Positions 41,470 through 52,396 of a stretch of 64,000 bases of DNA are shown piece by piece (the first letter of the stretch is position 1; each line of letters opens with the position of its first letter). The stretch comes from Anaeramoeba flamelloides. Taxonomy: Eukaryota; Metamonada; Anaeramoebidae. Below the pieces are notes generated by a model. That model was not told the origin of the DNA. It searched no databases and saw nothing but the letters and a program-made list of their open reading frames with translations. Position numbers and translations under genes: made by a program. Location of the stretch: NCBI GenBank assembly GCA_027625915.1, contig JANTQA010000070.1, positions 3,477,001-3,541,000 of the forward strand. The letters are read 5' to 3'.

Positions 41470-42430
41470 TTCAGAAATGAATTTTTGTTTTTAAAAAGTC
41501 TGATCCATTTAACTCATTTTTGAAAAGTTCAAAATCCAACATATTTCTGAATTATTTAAAAAAAATTATTTTCTTTGAAAGAAGATTGAAATCTTATTGC
41601 CTGTAAAGGAAGAGCATAAAAATACACTTTAAAAATAAAACCACTAAGTTCTATAATACTTCAGTTTAAAAAATCTACTTAATTTCAAAAAAAATACAAT
41701 AATTATTTTAAACTTGAAAAAAATATAATTGTTTGATTCAAAGAACAGTTCAAATCAATTTTTTCTTTTGATTGAATAAAAAAATCATAGAAAAAGAACC
41801 AAACAATAGAATTAAAAATTCTCCCGAAATACTTTTTTAAAACCTGGAAAATTCAACTTATAATCTAGAGAAATACTTTTTAATTTGATTATTTATAATC
41901 AATAATTAATAACTCAATCTTAATTCTTTCCAGTAAGTCATTGACAACCCAAAGATTAAATGTATCAATAAACTTTTCAATTATTTCACAATTTACTAAA
42001 GATTTTCCAACAAATAAAAAGAATTTAAATGCATATTTCTAATAATAATAAGAATAATGGATTTTATCAAATAACTGATTTTTAGTACAAACAGTTCCAT
42101 GTCTATACTCTTGATATTTGAAAAAGAATATTTCACAATCTTTTAAATTTCAAGAAATTTAATAAATATTTGTGAATAAAATAAATAATCAATTTTTTTT
42201 AGATCTTCAAGGATACAATATTTGATTGATTTTTATTATATTTTTAAAATAAGATTAAAGTTTCAAAGGTTACTTATTCATAAAGACTCTCAGAAATTAC
42301 TCAAACTGAGATTTCTTCAAAAATTAAATTTTTTTGTAAATTTTTTTTTTTCTAATTTGATACAATAAAATCCAAACAAAAAAGGATCTTGATCTTTTTA
42401 CTGAAAATTTCATTGGGAAAAATGAAATCT
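41470..42430. repeat. About 1-kb dispersed repeat, copy 2 (pair with 36000-36980)
   Basis: Landmarks are given under copy 1. Direct orientation, 5.5 kb from its partner. Indels are frequent, so the family is old. Confidence 0.6.
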
Positions 42431-42576
42431 TTTAAAAATGATCATTCATTTCATTAAAGTGGATAAATGAAGTTGTATAACGGGTTTAATTGTATCCTTA
42501 TGTAAATAATTACTCTATTGCCACTGGGAAAAAAAATGAATAAAAGTTACTGGTCCCTTAAGTCAATTTTTTATTT

Positions 42577-43250
42577 TAGGGACTAGTCTCTATTATTTTT
42601 TTTTGACCAATTTCTAAAAACGATTTGTTTTAAAATAAATGGATCAAAATTTTCATTCAGCTTTCCAAAAAATGATTTTTAAAATCTTGTTACATTTCAA
42701 ATTTTTGCTTACTATTATTTTCCAATAAAAAAATGAAAATTTTTAGTTTTACACTTCAAAATATTTTTCAAGTTTTAAAGTTGAAGAAAATCCAAAGATC
42801 TTTTAATCATCATTTAGAAATGATATTTTTTGAACAATAAACTAAACTTCATAAGTTGAACTCTGAGACAAAATTTTTCCTATGCTAATTTTGATTGTAG
42901 CAGTAATAATTAATATTCAACACAATGGAACTTGAAATAAAATTTTTCACATATTAATTCGAAAACAACAGTATCTTAACACCAGCATCAATTATTAATT
43001 TACTTTTTGAGAATTGGGGACTTTTGATGATTTATTTTCGTTTTTGGGATGGTTTTTTTGATAGCTATATGAAAATTTTGATCTTTTTATTGTAAAATTA
43101 ACAGCAAGGATTTGTCATCTAGAAATATCTTTAATATTGAAAATAAACAGGGGTTTTTCAAATCTAAGTAATTGGCAAAAAATTTTCTTGTTCTATATTA
43201 AATTTAGGTAAAAAAAATTTAAGAGAGATCATTCAATTAAGGGTCATGTC
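42577..43250. mobile_element. Longer member of the GGGACTAGTCTC family
   Basis: The left end 'agggactagtctctattatt' and 'ccaatttctaaa', and the right end 'ctagaaatatctttaatatt', 'gaaaataaacagg', 'aaatctaagtaattggcaaa', match 23089-23250. About 500 bp of extra DNA (42625-43115) separates what is adjacent in the RAD1-intron copy. Either this one carries an insertion or the other is an internal-deletion derivative. No ORF. Confidence 0.5.
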
Positions 43251-43484
43251 ACTTATTGTGAATTTGTTCCATACTTAAGCAGTGGCCTGAACAAATAAAG
43301 GTATTGTATAATTAGACTTCCCTTGGTTTTAAAAATATATTTAACAACAAGAAAGATTCATCAGTACACAATAAAAAAAAAGTAAAAAAAAAAATAAAAA
43401 ATTTCAAATAATCTTTTAAAAACAAAAAATCATTTTTAGAAAAAAAAATCCAATCATTTCTTATTTTTTATTTATAAATGCTCA

Positions 43485-43665
43485 AGGGATTAGCCTCACC
43501 CTAAATTTGTATCTATTTAAAGTATGTAGTACTTGTGGTGGAAATGATATCAGGTCTACATACTCCAAATTACTTCTAAACAATCTACTATAAATATTAT
43601 TACACTATAAATTAGACATTTTTTACTAGGGATAACTAATAAGAAATTTTTATTTTGGAAATATT
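43485..43665. repeat. Dispersed repeat beginning GGGATTAG (pair with 51155-51335)
   Basis: 'gggattagcctcaccctaaatttgt', shortened here as GGGATTAGCCTCACCC, matches GGGATTAGTATTCACCC at 51158. Shared blocks: 'ccctaaatttgt', 'catactccaaattact/cataccccaaattact', 'aataaattaga' and 'attttggaaat'. Confidence 0.5.
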
Positions 43666-43739
43666 TTTTTTTTTGAATAATTCCTTTTCCACATCTAAAA
43701 ATAGAAACCCAAAATAATATTATTCCAGTATTTAATAAT

Positions 43740-44245
43740 TCATATTTAGAACCTCCAAAGTAACTATTTTTATATTTTTTTTAATTTCAAAGATTAACTC
43801 AAAAATCATCAGCATAAAAACCCAAAGACTGATTGGTTTGGTTTCCTTTTTAGAAAGCTAATTGTAACATCAATACATTTCCAAGATTTCAGAAATAATT
43901 GGTCAAAAAAATCTATTTGAAAATTATTGATTTTTTTAAGAATTAATCTACATTTCGAGACAATTTCACTACAGATTATTTGCAACTTTGGAGTTTTCAG
44001 ATTGATGTCCCAGACTTTAAATGTGTGGCGTATTGAAGATTTTTTTTCTGAAATTCTTTGTATTTGTTTTACTAATACCTTGATCATTTTTAATTGACGA
44101 GATCAACAAATATTACTATTTGACTAATCGATTTTTTAGAGACATTTTAACCATTGCGTACTAATGTGATTTACATTCGATAACGACATACTTTGAACTT
44201 GGGTTTCTCCTTGGTAGATGTTAATACCTTAAAAATCCTACATGG
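43740..44245. repeat. Contiguous copy of the split repeat (9765/11080)
   Basis: Carries in one piece the two halves found at 9765-9955 and 11080-11395. Landmarks are given there. Confidence 0.6.
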
Positions 44246-44739
44246 AGCAAATGATTTTTTTTTTACAAAATAAAAATGCATTCAAGTTGTGGTTATTTTA
44301 TAACACTTTCTGAATTTATCAAAGTAATGATATTGTAAGATTCTTTTTTTTTAATAACAATCATTTGAAAAATGAAAAAAAAAAAAAATCTTTGCAAGAT
44401 CTCAAAAAATTTCAAAGAAAGAAACTACGAAAACAACACAGTTCTTTTCAAAATCATAATTAAAATCAATTTAAATTTGTAATTGAGTGTTACTACTATG
44501 TATTTTTTTTATTTGTTTTGATAAAAAAATATAATAAATTTTCATTATTGATTTTTAGGAATCTATATTACCTTACTAAAAGATTTATTTTTAACCTTAA
44601 TCAATCACTAGGAAATTATTAAAAAAGAAAAAAAAAAAAAAAAAACGATTTAAAAATAATTTTTTTATCCTTTGAGTTATAATCTTGCCGAAATTATAAC
44701 TAGAATAAAACACTTTAAATACAATTTTAGAGTTTCTGG
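44246..44739. other. AT-rich spacer
   Basis: Nothing recognised. Confidence 0.4.
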
Positions 44740-45620
44740 AAGTGCCTTCAAGTACCAAGCTTTTCCAGAATTCAAAATACTGGAGAAAAATCTTTGATTT
44801 TGCTCAATTCTTTTAAATTCTGGAAAAGCAAACAGCTGTTTTTTTTTTTACTTTTAGAAATAAAAAGAAAATTTAGGAAAATTTCGATTGATTTCTCAAA
44901 TTAAAAAAAAAGCATAAATGTGGTTTTCTTGAGGTTTTCTGTTTTATTTGCGAAGTGTTCTAGATTTTTTTGAAGTTTTCTAGGTTTTTTTTGAGGTTTT
45001 CTAAATTATTTCTAAAGTAAAAAAAACCTAAAGAAAATCTATTGATTTTCCAAATAAATAGAAAACTTAAGAAAACCTAACGAAAATATATTGACTTAAC
45101 AAATAAAATAGAAAACTCAAAAAAACCTAACGAAAATTTATTATTTTTCAAATAAACAGAAAAATCAAAAAAACCTAACGGTGCTTTTCCAGAATTCAAA
45201 AGAATAGAGCAAAACCAAAGTTTTTACTCAATTCTTTTAAATTCTGAAAAAGTTTTATTTATTTATTGTGAGAAAGGAGTAATCAAAGAAAATTTACCAA
45301 TAAAAAAGAGAAGAAGAAAAATAATTAAAATATTAAAGTAAAAAAATAATATATCATTTACATGACCAAATTAAAAATTATCCATGTCGTTAGGTTTTTC
45401 AGGATTTGAAAGAATTGAGTAAAATCCTTGATTTTACTAAATTATTTCGAATTCTAGAAAATCGCCGTTAGCTTTTTTTTAATTTGAGAAATAAATAGAA
45501 AATTTCTTAAATTAAAAAAAAGTACCGTTAGGTTTTCTTGAGTTTTCTGTTTATTTAGAAAATCGATAGATTTTCGTTAGGTTTTTTTTACTTTAGAAAT
45601 AAACCGAAAATTTTAAGGGG
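44740..45620. repeat. Array of direct and inverted 'aaaacctcaagaaaa' modules
   Basis: Many alternating copies of ttttcttgaggttttctgtt, gaaaatctattgattttcca and aaataaacagaaaac in both orientations (for example 44925-45010, 45020-45180 and 45525-45615). They give the DNA strong local fold-back potential. 'agaattcaaaagaatagagc' type words mark module edges. The family is unknown, and other members are at 1680, 3240, 37760 and 46830. Confidence 0.55.
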
Positions 45621-46829
45621 GTAAGTACATTTTTCATTTTTTGAGTGCCACCATTTATGTGAAACTGAATTATTCAAATCATTTCTTTAACCAAACGCAT
45701 TGATATTTTCATAAATATGAGAGTGGAATATATCCTAGTATAAGATATTTTCATACCAATAAAAAACGCAAAACAAAAAAATGAAAAAATTGATCAAAAA
45801 AAATAAATAAAAATCATTTATTACTTGATCTTATCTATAAGATTTTACACAATTACTTATTCTTTATTTGATTTGATTTTTAATTCTATATGAAAAAAAT
45901 TTTGTTTGGAAAATTTTTGAGAAACAGATTACTGTTTATTTCGAAAGAATTTCCAAAATGAATTTAAAAATCCTATTTTCATTTATGTCATCTAATTCTT
46001 GTTTTAGTTCAGAAAATCTGAGATTGTTTTAATTCTTCTTGAGAATAAGGGTTTATTGGACAAATTCTTGTTTGATTTTATAATTATTTATTTTCTATTA
46101 AAATGAGAACTCAAAAAAATTTTGAATCTGATTGAAATTTGTTATTGAATTTCTCAATTATTTTGATTTGAATCTTATGTAACTGTTTTTTGATTCCAAG
46201 AATACAACCCCTTTATTTTAATTTTTGAAATAGTATTCCTTGTTTTGGCTTTGTTTGATAAAAATATTTTAAAAAAGAATTTTGAAAGTAATTTTGTCAC
46301 AAAAGGTTTTTTAAAATAATAATAAATAGTAATGGGGCGAGAAATTTCAGGAAAAAAATAGTTTGTATTCACACAAACTAAGAAGAAAAAGAAAACCAAT
46401 CTTCGAAAATAGGTTTTTATCGATTTTTTTTTTTTTCATTCTTGATTTCAACAAATTTATTTGGTATGGTGATCTTTTGTGTTTGGTCTTCTAAAAGATT
46501 TATTTGTTTCAAATACACACCCTTTCCGGGTATATTTTTTTTGTTTTTACTGTTTGATTAATTTCGATCGTTCGTATAAACACATCTCTAGATCCAAAAC
46601 CAAATTTAATAAAACCAAAAAATTAATCAAAAAAAATGTTCAAAAAATTGAAAAATTTAAGATTCAACTCTGAATTACTTTGATTCCATTCACGAATAGA
46701 CTAGCGAATGGTGTTATGGTTTTAAAGTTTCAATATCTGGTGGCACTCAAAAAATATTTTTCAGTAATATTATCACAATTAAAATTTTTCAAAATGGTAA
46801 AATGTACTTACTTCCTTAATAAAATTTCG
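45621..46829. other. Spacer upstream of the PAP2-like gene, may hold its first exon
   Basis: At 46466 an ATG opens MVIFCVWSSKRFICFKYTPF and reaches a GGTATATT donor-like site at 46529 in the phase needed by the PAP2 acceptor at 47847. This is only a suggestion. Nothing else is recognised. Confidence 0.2.
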
Positions 46830-47110
46830 GTTTATTTCTAAAGTAAAAAAACCTAGAACACTTCACAAATAAAACAGAAAACCTCAAGAAAACCTAGGCA
46901 CTCGACGGCAATTGACAACACTTCTCTTGAAACAGGAGGAGTAAAAACACAAATTCTGAAAAAGTTAACAGTGGTTTTTTTTTTCAATTTGAGAAATCAA
47001 CCGAAAATTAAATAAATTTTCGATTTATTTCTCAAATTAAAAAAAAACCTAACAGCAAACAGGAGGCAATTTGGTTGAATCACCTCTCTTCAGTAATAAA
47101 ATAAAACAAA
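46830..47110. repeat. Module of the 'aaaacctcaagaaaa' family
   Basis: 'aaataaaacagaaaacctca', 'agaaaacctaggcactc' and 'gttgaatcacctctctt' relate it to 1680-1970 and 3240-3560. Confidence 0.5.
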
Positions 47111-47847
47111 AATAAAAATGAATTTTTTAACAATAATAGTTCTTCTTGAAATTAAAATTAAAAAAATCTAAGAGTAAATTTATTATTTTAATTATAAGGG
47201 TTTTCTTACTAAATGCTTTCTTTACATATACAACAAAATTTATCCTTTTATCGTAGTTAAGGTTCTTATTATTCTTTATCCAAAGATTATTAGAATTTTT
47301 TTTTTGGTTATTTTTTTTTTTTTTGTTCATCTTCAAAATTTCACAAAATAAACCCTTAATAACACACCTAAAAAGATTTTTATCCAAATAGTTTTTAAAA
47401 AAGTCAGATATAAATACGTTTTACACTAATAACTCTGTCAAATTTAATAATTTCCCGATAAATCATTACTACTCTTCATTAAGACTACGTAGATAAGTGG
47501 GTATTTTCGAGAGAACAAAAAATAAAAACATAAAAAACGCAATAAACACCTTGTTTGTAAAAAATAATTGATTTTAATTTTTAAATAAAGGATCATATTT
47601 ACTTTACAAAGATAAAAGGACAACTTTTAGAGTTTATCTGAAGAATTCATTTTTAACATGCCCCTTAAATACTTGTAATAAAATTTAATCTGAATTTATA
47701 AAGTACTTTTTATTACCTTGTAAAATGATAAATTAACCAATTAAAAACATTTAGATTGTTTTAAATGGATAATTTTCATTTTTTAATTGATTAAATTTAA
47801 GTGTGTTATAATTGATATATAATTCTTCAAAACTTTCATACGAAATA
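47111..47847. other. Spacer / presumed intron before the PAP2-like coding exon
   Basis: No ATG-started frame joins the PAP2-like reading frame, which is closed by TAA at 47809-47811. The sequence ends in GAAATAG at 47841-47847, a plausible acceptor. Confidence 0.4.
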
Positions 47848-48738
47848 GGATATGCCTTACTATTTGTTGTTGCGCTTTATGAAGTTTTTAGGCAAAGTCG
47901 GCCATGTAGCTGCGACATATATGGAACTGGTGATTTTTCCCAGGTGGGTTCAAAATATGGAATGCCATCCGGGGATTGTTTGTTTGGAGCTTTGATCGGG
48001 TGGTTTATTGTTGATACCAAACCCTTTCGAAAAATTCCTTCCTGGGTTATTGGAATTGGTTTTATCATTTTCAAAATATTTGAAAGGTTAGTGCTTGGGT
48101 ATCATTCAGTTGGACAAACGATTTCTGGAACAGCCGTTGGATCTCTTTTGTATTTTTATTCTACAAGGGTGCCACAATATATGACTTATATAGATAATTT
48201 AATAATGATCGTCCTTACACCAATTCTTATTAGAATTGATCACACTTCAAAATATGAAATCAATGATGGTGATAATATGTTTGCCTGGTCATTTTGGGGA
48301 GCATGTTATTTAATATTTGAATCAATATGCAATTTCAGATTATTTCACAAAGTTATTGGATTAAAAAATCTTAAAAAAAATTATACCTCAATCGTTAAGG
48401 CATTTGATAACTTACTTGATAACAATACAATTCCAGAAAGTAATTATTTTGACACCGATATCCAAACCAATCTGCTTGCTTCATCTAGTAGAAGCGACAG
48501 TGATAGCAATATACAGGAAAATGACAGAATTGAAAGCGAAACGAAAAATGAAGAAAAAAAATCTTTTGATTTTTCAATCAATTCAAAAATATATAACAAC
48601 TTTGCGAAAAAATTTGAGAAAGAAAACATTAAGATTAATGTTCTCAAAGAGGCAGATGTTTGGATAACAGTTGGTGCATTTTTTATAGGGTGTGTTGTTA
48701 TGTATGTTTCGTTTTTATGGCAGATATACGCTTGGTAA
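47848..48738 (+). CDS. PAP2-superfamily lipid/dolichyl phosphatase-like membrane protein (5' end missing)
   Basis: About 296 residues from the presumed acceptor at 47847 to TAA; the N-terminus must lie in an upstream exon. Three PAP2 signature motifs are present in order: FRQSRPCSC (motif 1 RP), YGMPSGD (motif 2) and FERLVLGYHSVGQ (motif 3). Several hydrophobic segments surround them, then come an acidic/Ser-rich loop and a final membrane helix (ITVGAFFIGCVVMYVSFLW). PAP2 enzymes remove phosphate from lipid or isoprenoid phosphates. The His of motif 3, which becomes phosphorylated, is kept (RLVLGYH). Motif 2 has Asp in place of the usual His (PSGD, not PSGH), and the last motif 3 residue is Gln rather than Asp, as also seen in DOLPP1-type dolichyl pyrophosphatases and glucose-6-phosphatase. 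The substrate is unknown. The conserved motifs argue against a pseudogene. Confidence 0.75.
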   Translation, partial: GYALLFVVALYEVFRQSRPCSCDIYGTGDFSQVGSKYGMPSGDCLFGALIGWFIVDTKPFRKIPSWVIGIGFIIFKIFERLVLGYHSVGQTISGTAVGSLLYFYSTRVPQYMTYIDNLIMIVLTPILIRIDHTSKYEINDGDNMFAWSFWGACYLIFESICNFRLFHKVIGLKNLKKNYTSIVKAFDNLLDNNTIPESNYFDTDIQTNLLASSSRSDSDSNIQENDRIESETKNEEKKSFDFSINSKIYNNFAKKFEKENIKINVLKEADVWITVGAFFIGCVVMYVSFLWQIYAW

Positions 48739-50029
48739 TTATTTTTTGAATCATAGTTTGATTTATTTACCTTTAATTTATATTTTCTTGAACATTTTTT
48801 TTAACTAGTTTATTATTTTAGTTTTTTTCAGGTTGGAATTTAAATTTATAATTCTCAATTTTAGTTATTCATTAGTTTTTTTTTTAAATTGAATTTATTT
48901 TCCTATATTAAGAATAAATAATGTTTAATAATATTTATACATGACTCTTTATAGATATCTATCCTTTTCATTATTAAACATAAAATATATTTTTATTTTT
49001 ATTGTAATTTATATTTTTATTTTGTTTTTATTTTTGAAGAGAGAAAATTACTTTTTTTCTATGTGCTAATAGGTTTTTTTGAATTTTAGAAATTAAAAGA
49101 AAATCCAAGATATTTTTTTTTTAAAACTATTTCCAAAAAAGCTGGGAAAATTTATTTTGAAATATATCCGATAAACTTAATCCTTATAATTTTAATCTAA
49201 AATAAAATAATCAGTTACAATCATTTTTTGATTCTTGATAGTAATCCTATTGGTTTTTTTAGTATTGACATAACATAAATAGAATATATAAAAAAATTTT
49301 TTATCACAATTTGAGGTGATATTTTTGGGAGATATCACATCAATAAAAGATTTAAAATTTTATGATCTCGATTTTATCTGATATTTTTTTTAGGTGTGAA
49401 AAAAGGTGATTATTTTTTTCTTCTTTTTAGAAAAAATCATATTTTTCATAACTTCTTTAATCTCAATAAATTTTACAAAAGAATGAAAAACTTGAAAATG
49501 CATTTTATTGTTTTAAAAATTCGGTTGTTCCTTTGTCATGTTGATTTTTTCTTTGGAAATTAGTAAAGTATAACTTTTTCTCCAAAACAAATGATATTTT
49601 TTTTTTATCATTTTTTGGAAATATTTTAATCAACAGATTTTGAAATAGATGATACAGTCATTTATTAAATCATTAAATGAAATTACATAATAAATCATCC
49701 GATTTTTTTTTTTTGTTTTTGCTTGTTTTTATTTTATTTTTTGATGAAAAACAAATATTTCTCGAGTAAAGAACTGAATTTTAAAATAATTATTTTTTTA
49801 TTATAATAGATAACATCAAAATATATAAATATTTATTTTCTAAATTTGATTTTTAATGGCCTATTATTTTGAAATGGAGTTTATAAAAAAAAAATTTCCA
49901 AAAATGAAATTATTTAATTTTATTAAAAAAACAATTTTTTTAGATAAAAATGTGAATTTCGAGACAAATTATTGAAAAATATTACTTGGTCTTTAAAATC
50001 ATTAAATTAATGACCCAACCTTTATATTT
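48739..50029. other. AT-rich intergenic DNA
   Basis: No gene or repeat boundary recognised. T-rich and A-rich runs only. Confidence 0.45.
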
Positions 50030-50230
50030 CTTATAAATGCAGATTTTTTACGAAAATTCTGGGTTTTTTATACTAATACAATTGATTTTTTTGATGGATA
50101 GATCAACTTTTGGTACTATTTTACAAATCGATTTTTATATCAATTTGAATCATATTGAAACAATCTGATTTTCATCCAAGAACAACATACTTTTAATCCT
50201 AGACTTCTCCTTGGTATCAACAAACACCTT
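50030..50230. repeat. Third, partial copy of the 43740-44245 repeat
   Basis: 'ttttttatactaatacaatt', 'gatcaacttttggtactatt', 'aaatcgatttt' and 'gacttctccttggta' follow the order at 44040-44220. A minus-strand coding-like stretch with no ATG (about 50495-50240, including FYPNEINNDLGMRCAENIPF) lies just beyond it and is not called. Confidence 0.45.
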
Positions 50231-50675
50231 AAAAAATTGTACCAAAAATATTTTGATAGTATTTGACTAAAAGGTATGTTTTCGGCACACCTCATCCCCA
50301 GATCATTGTTGATTTCATTTGGATAAAAAAACACTTTTTTTTTCTCAACCCCAAAAATCAATTTGGAAGACAAATTCAAATCAAGTGTTAACAGTTGTTC
50401 TGTTAACAGGGAATAATAAGAAACCTCATTAACCACAAATTTAGTTTGTGTTTGGTAACAATCAAAAAAAGATGGATAAACAATTTTGTTTTAAAACACT
50501 CGGTTTCAAAAAACCTTAACACCAAAGAAGAAAGAACTCAAAAAATCCACTCGAATTCTTAAATAAACAAATATCTAAACTGAGTCAATTTGGATTTCGG
50601 ATTCTGGAAATTTATTTGGATTAAAAGAGAATTATTTTTTGACTTTTTTATCCATTTAGTTTTTTAGTTATCAAA
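50231..50675. promoter_or_regulatory. Upstream region of the Rab24-like gene
   Basis: GC content rises toward the gene, and the last 20 bases before ATG are 'tagtttttagttatcaaaATG'. No defined element is recognised. Confidence 0.35.
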
Positions 50676-52361
50676 ATGAATCAACCACAAACCGATATAA
50701 AAGTAGTTTTGCTTGGTAGCCCGTATGTGGGTAAAACATGTTTGGTTGAAAGATTTATTAACAAAAGGTTTAATGAAGATCAACGGCAAGTAATATCCGA
50801 TTTTTCGCTTTCTTCTCCATCAATTTTTTTCTTTTGCATGTTTTTTTTAACCAGCATAAAACTATCTGCTTTTTTTAACCCTTTTAATTTGGAATTTGAA
50901 ATAATCAATTAGACCATTGGTGGGTGTTTTAGTACCCAACAAATGACTGTTGGAAATGATGAAATTCTTCTTGGAATTTGGGTAACAGCCCTCTTTTTCT
51001 TTTCTTTTCTTTTCTTTTCAATTCTTTTCATTCTTTTTTTATTTTCTTTTTTTTTTTTTTGATCAAAAAACACACCACAAACCAAATGATTTTTCACTCT
51101 GAACAAAAGTACTAAGCTCATTTTGTTTTTGTTTATTTCCAAAAAAATGACTTTTCAGGGATTAGTATTCACCCTAAATTTGTGCCATAACCAAAATATG
51201 TTGTAATTGAAAGTAAATCGTGTTTGTACCACATACCCCAAATTACTCTCAAAAATCTAAAATGAATATTATTCAACAATAAATTAATCACATTTTTACG
51301 AACGAGCACTATTAAAAATTGTAATTTTGGAAAAATTTTTTTTTATTAAGGGATCAGTATTCTTCAAACAACAAGTCACAATTTTAAAATATGTTATTGG
51401 TGATATTCTTTACTTGCAAATTTTGTATATACCAAGTGTCAAAAAATTCTGATCAACTAAGAAATCCAGAAAAGAATATTTTTTCAGTGAGATCAATTTT
51501 TTTTTTCCATTTTTTCAAAAAAAGAAAACATTTAAGGATTATCTAAAATATAGCCACCGTGGTGGGGGTCTTACGAATTAAAACATTGATGAGTTAGACT
51601 CTTTATTTCTTGAGATCCAGAAGAACTATAAAATTTGGAATTTTTTTAGATAATTTTTACCAAATCATAGAATTAATTGGAAGATGGTAGCAAAAGCCCA
51701 CAACCCAACCATGCTTCTTCTAATGGAAGTATTGTCTAGTTTCCAATAAAAACCTCTAAAAAAAATGGACTTATACAAAAATGGTTGGGTTTTGATTTAG
51801 AATATCATCTTTCTATTAACTGTATGATCTTGCAAAATTATCTATTTCCTAAATTTTGAAATTTTATAGTTCTTCTGGATCTCAAGAAATAAAGAGTCTA
51901 ATTCACTGATGTTTTAATTCTTAAGACCCCCGTGGTGAATTATTTTAGATAGTCCTTAAATTCATTTTATTTCTCACATTATAAAAATTTTTTTATCTTT
52001 TTTATTGCCATTTCCATCATTACTATACAATAAAAAGTCTTTGTTGCCAGGTAGATTAAAATAAATATTTTTTTTTTCTTTTTTGAGATAATTCATTTGG
52101 TTAACCAAAAAAAATTGATTGATTCAACAATTGAAAAATTGATTGATTTTATTTGAAGAGAAGTAAAATTGCTATTTTTTCTAAAAGAAAAAATAAATAA
52201 AAAGAATAAAAAACTTAAAAGAGGGGTAAAATTTTCCATTCGATTAAAAATCAAAGTTTTCAAGTAATTAATTCATGTAACTAATAACAGGTTTTAGTAG
52301 CTACAATATAGCTTTTAATATAAAATTAGCCTCCCCGAGTTTAAAAATTACTTTTGGGTAA

Positions 52362-52396
<35 letters not shown>

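Noticed and set aside
50140-50500. Minus-strand coding-like stretch upstream of the Rab24-like gene
   Set aside because: There is no ATG, it is partly inside a dispersed repeat and no exon partner was found. Interesting composition but not supportable as a gene.
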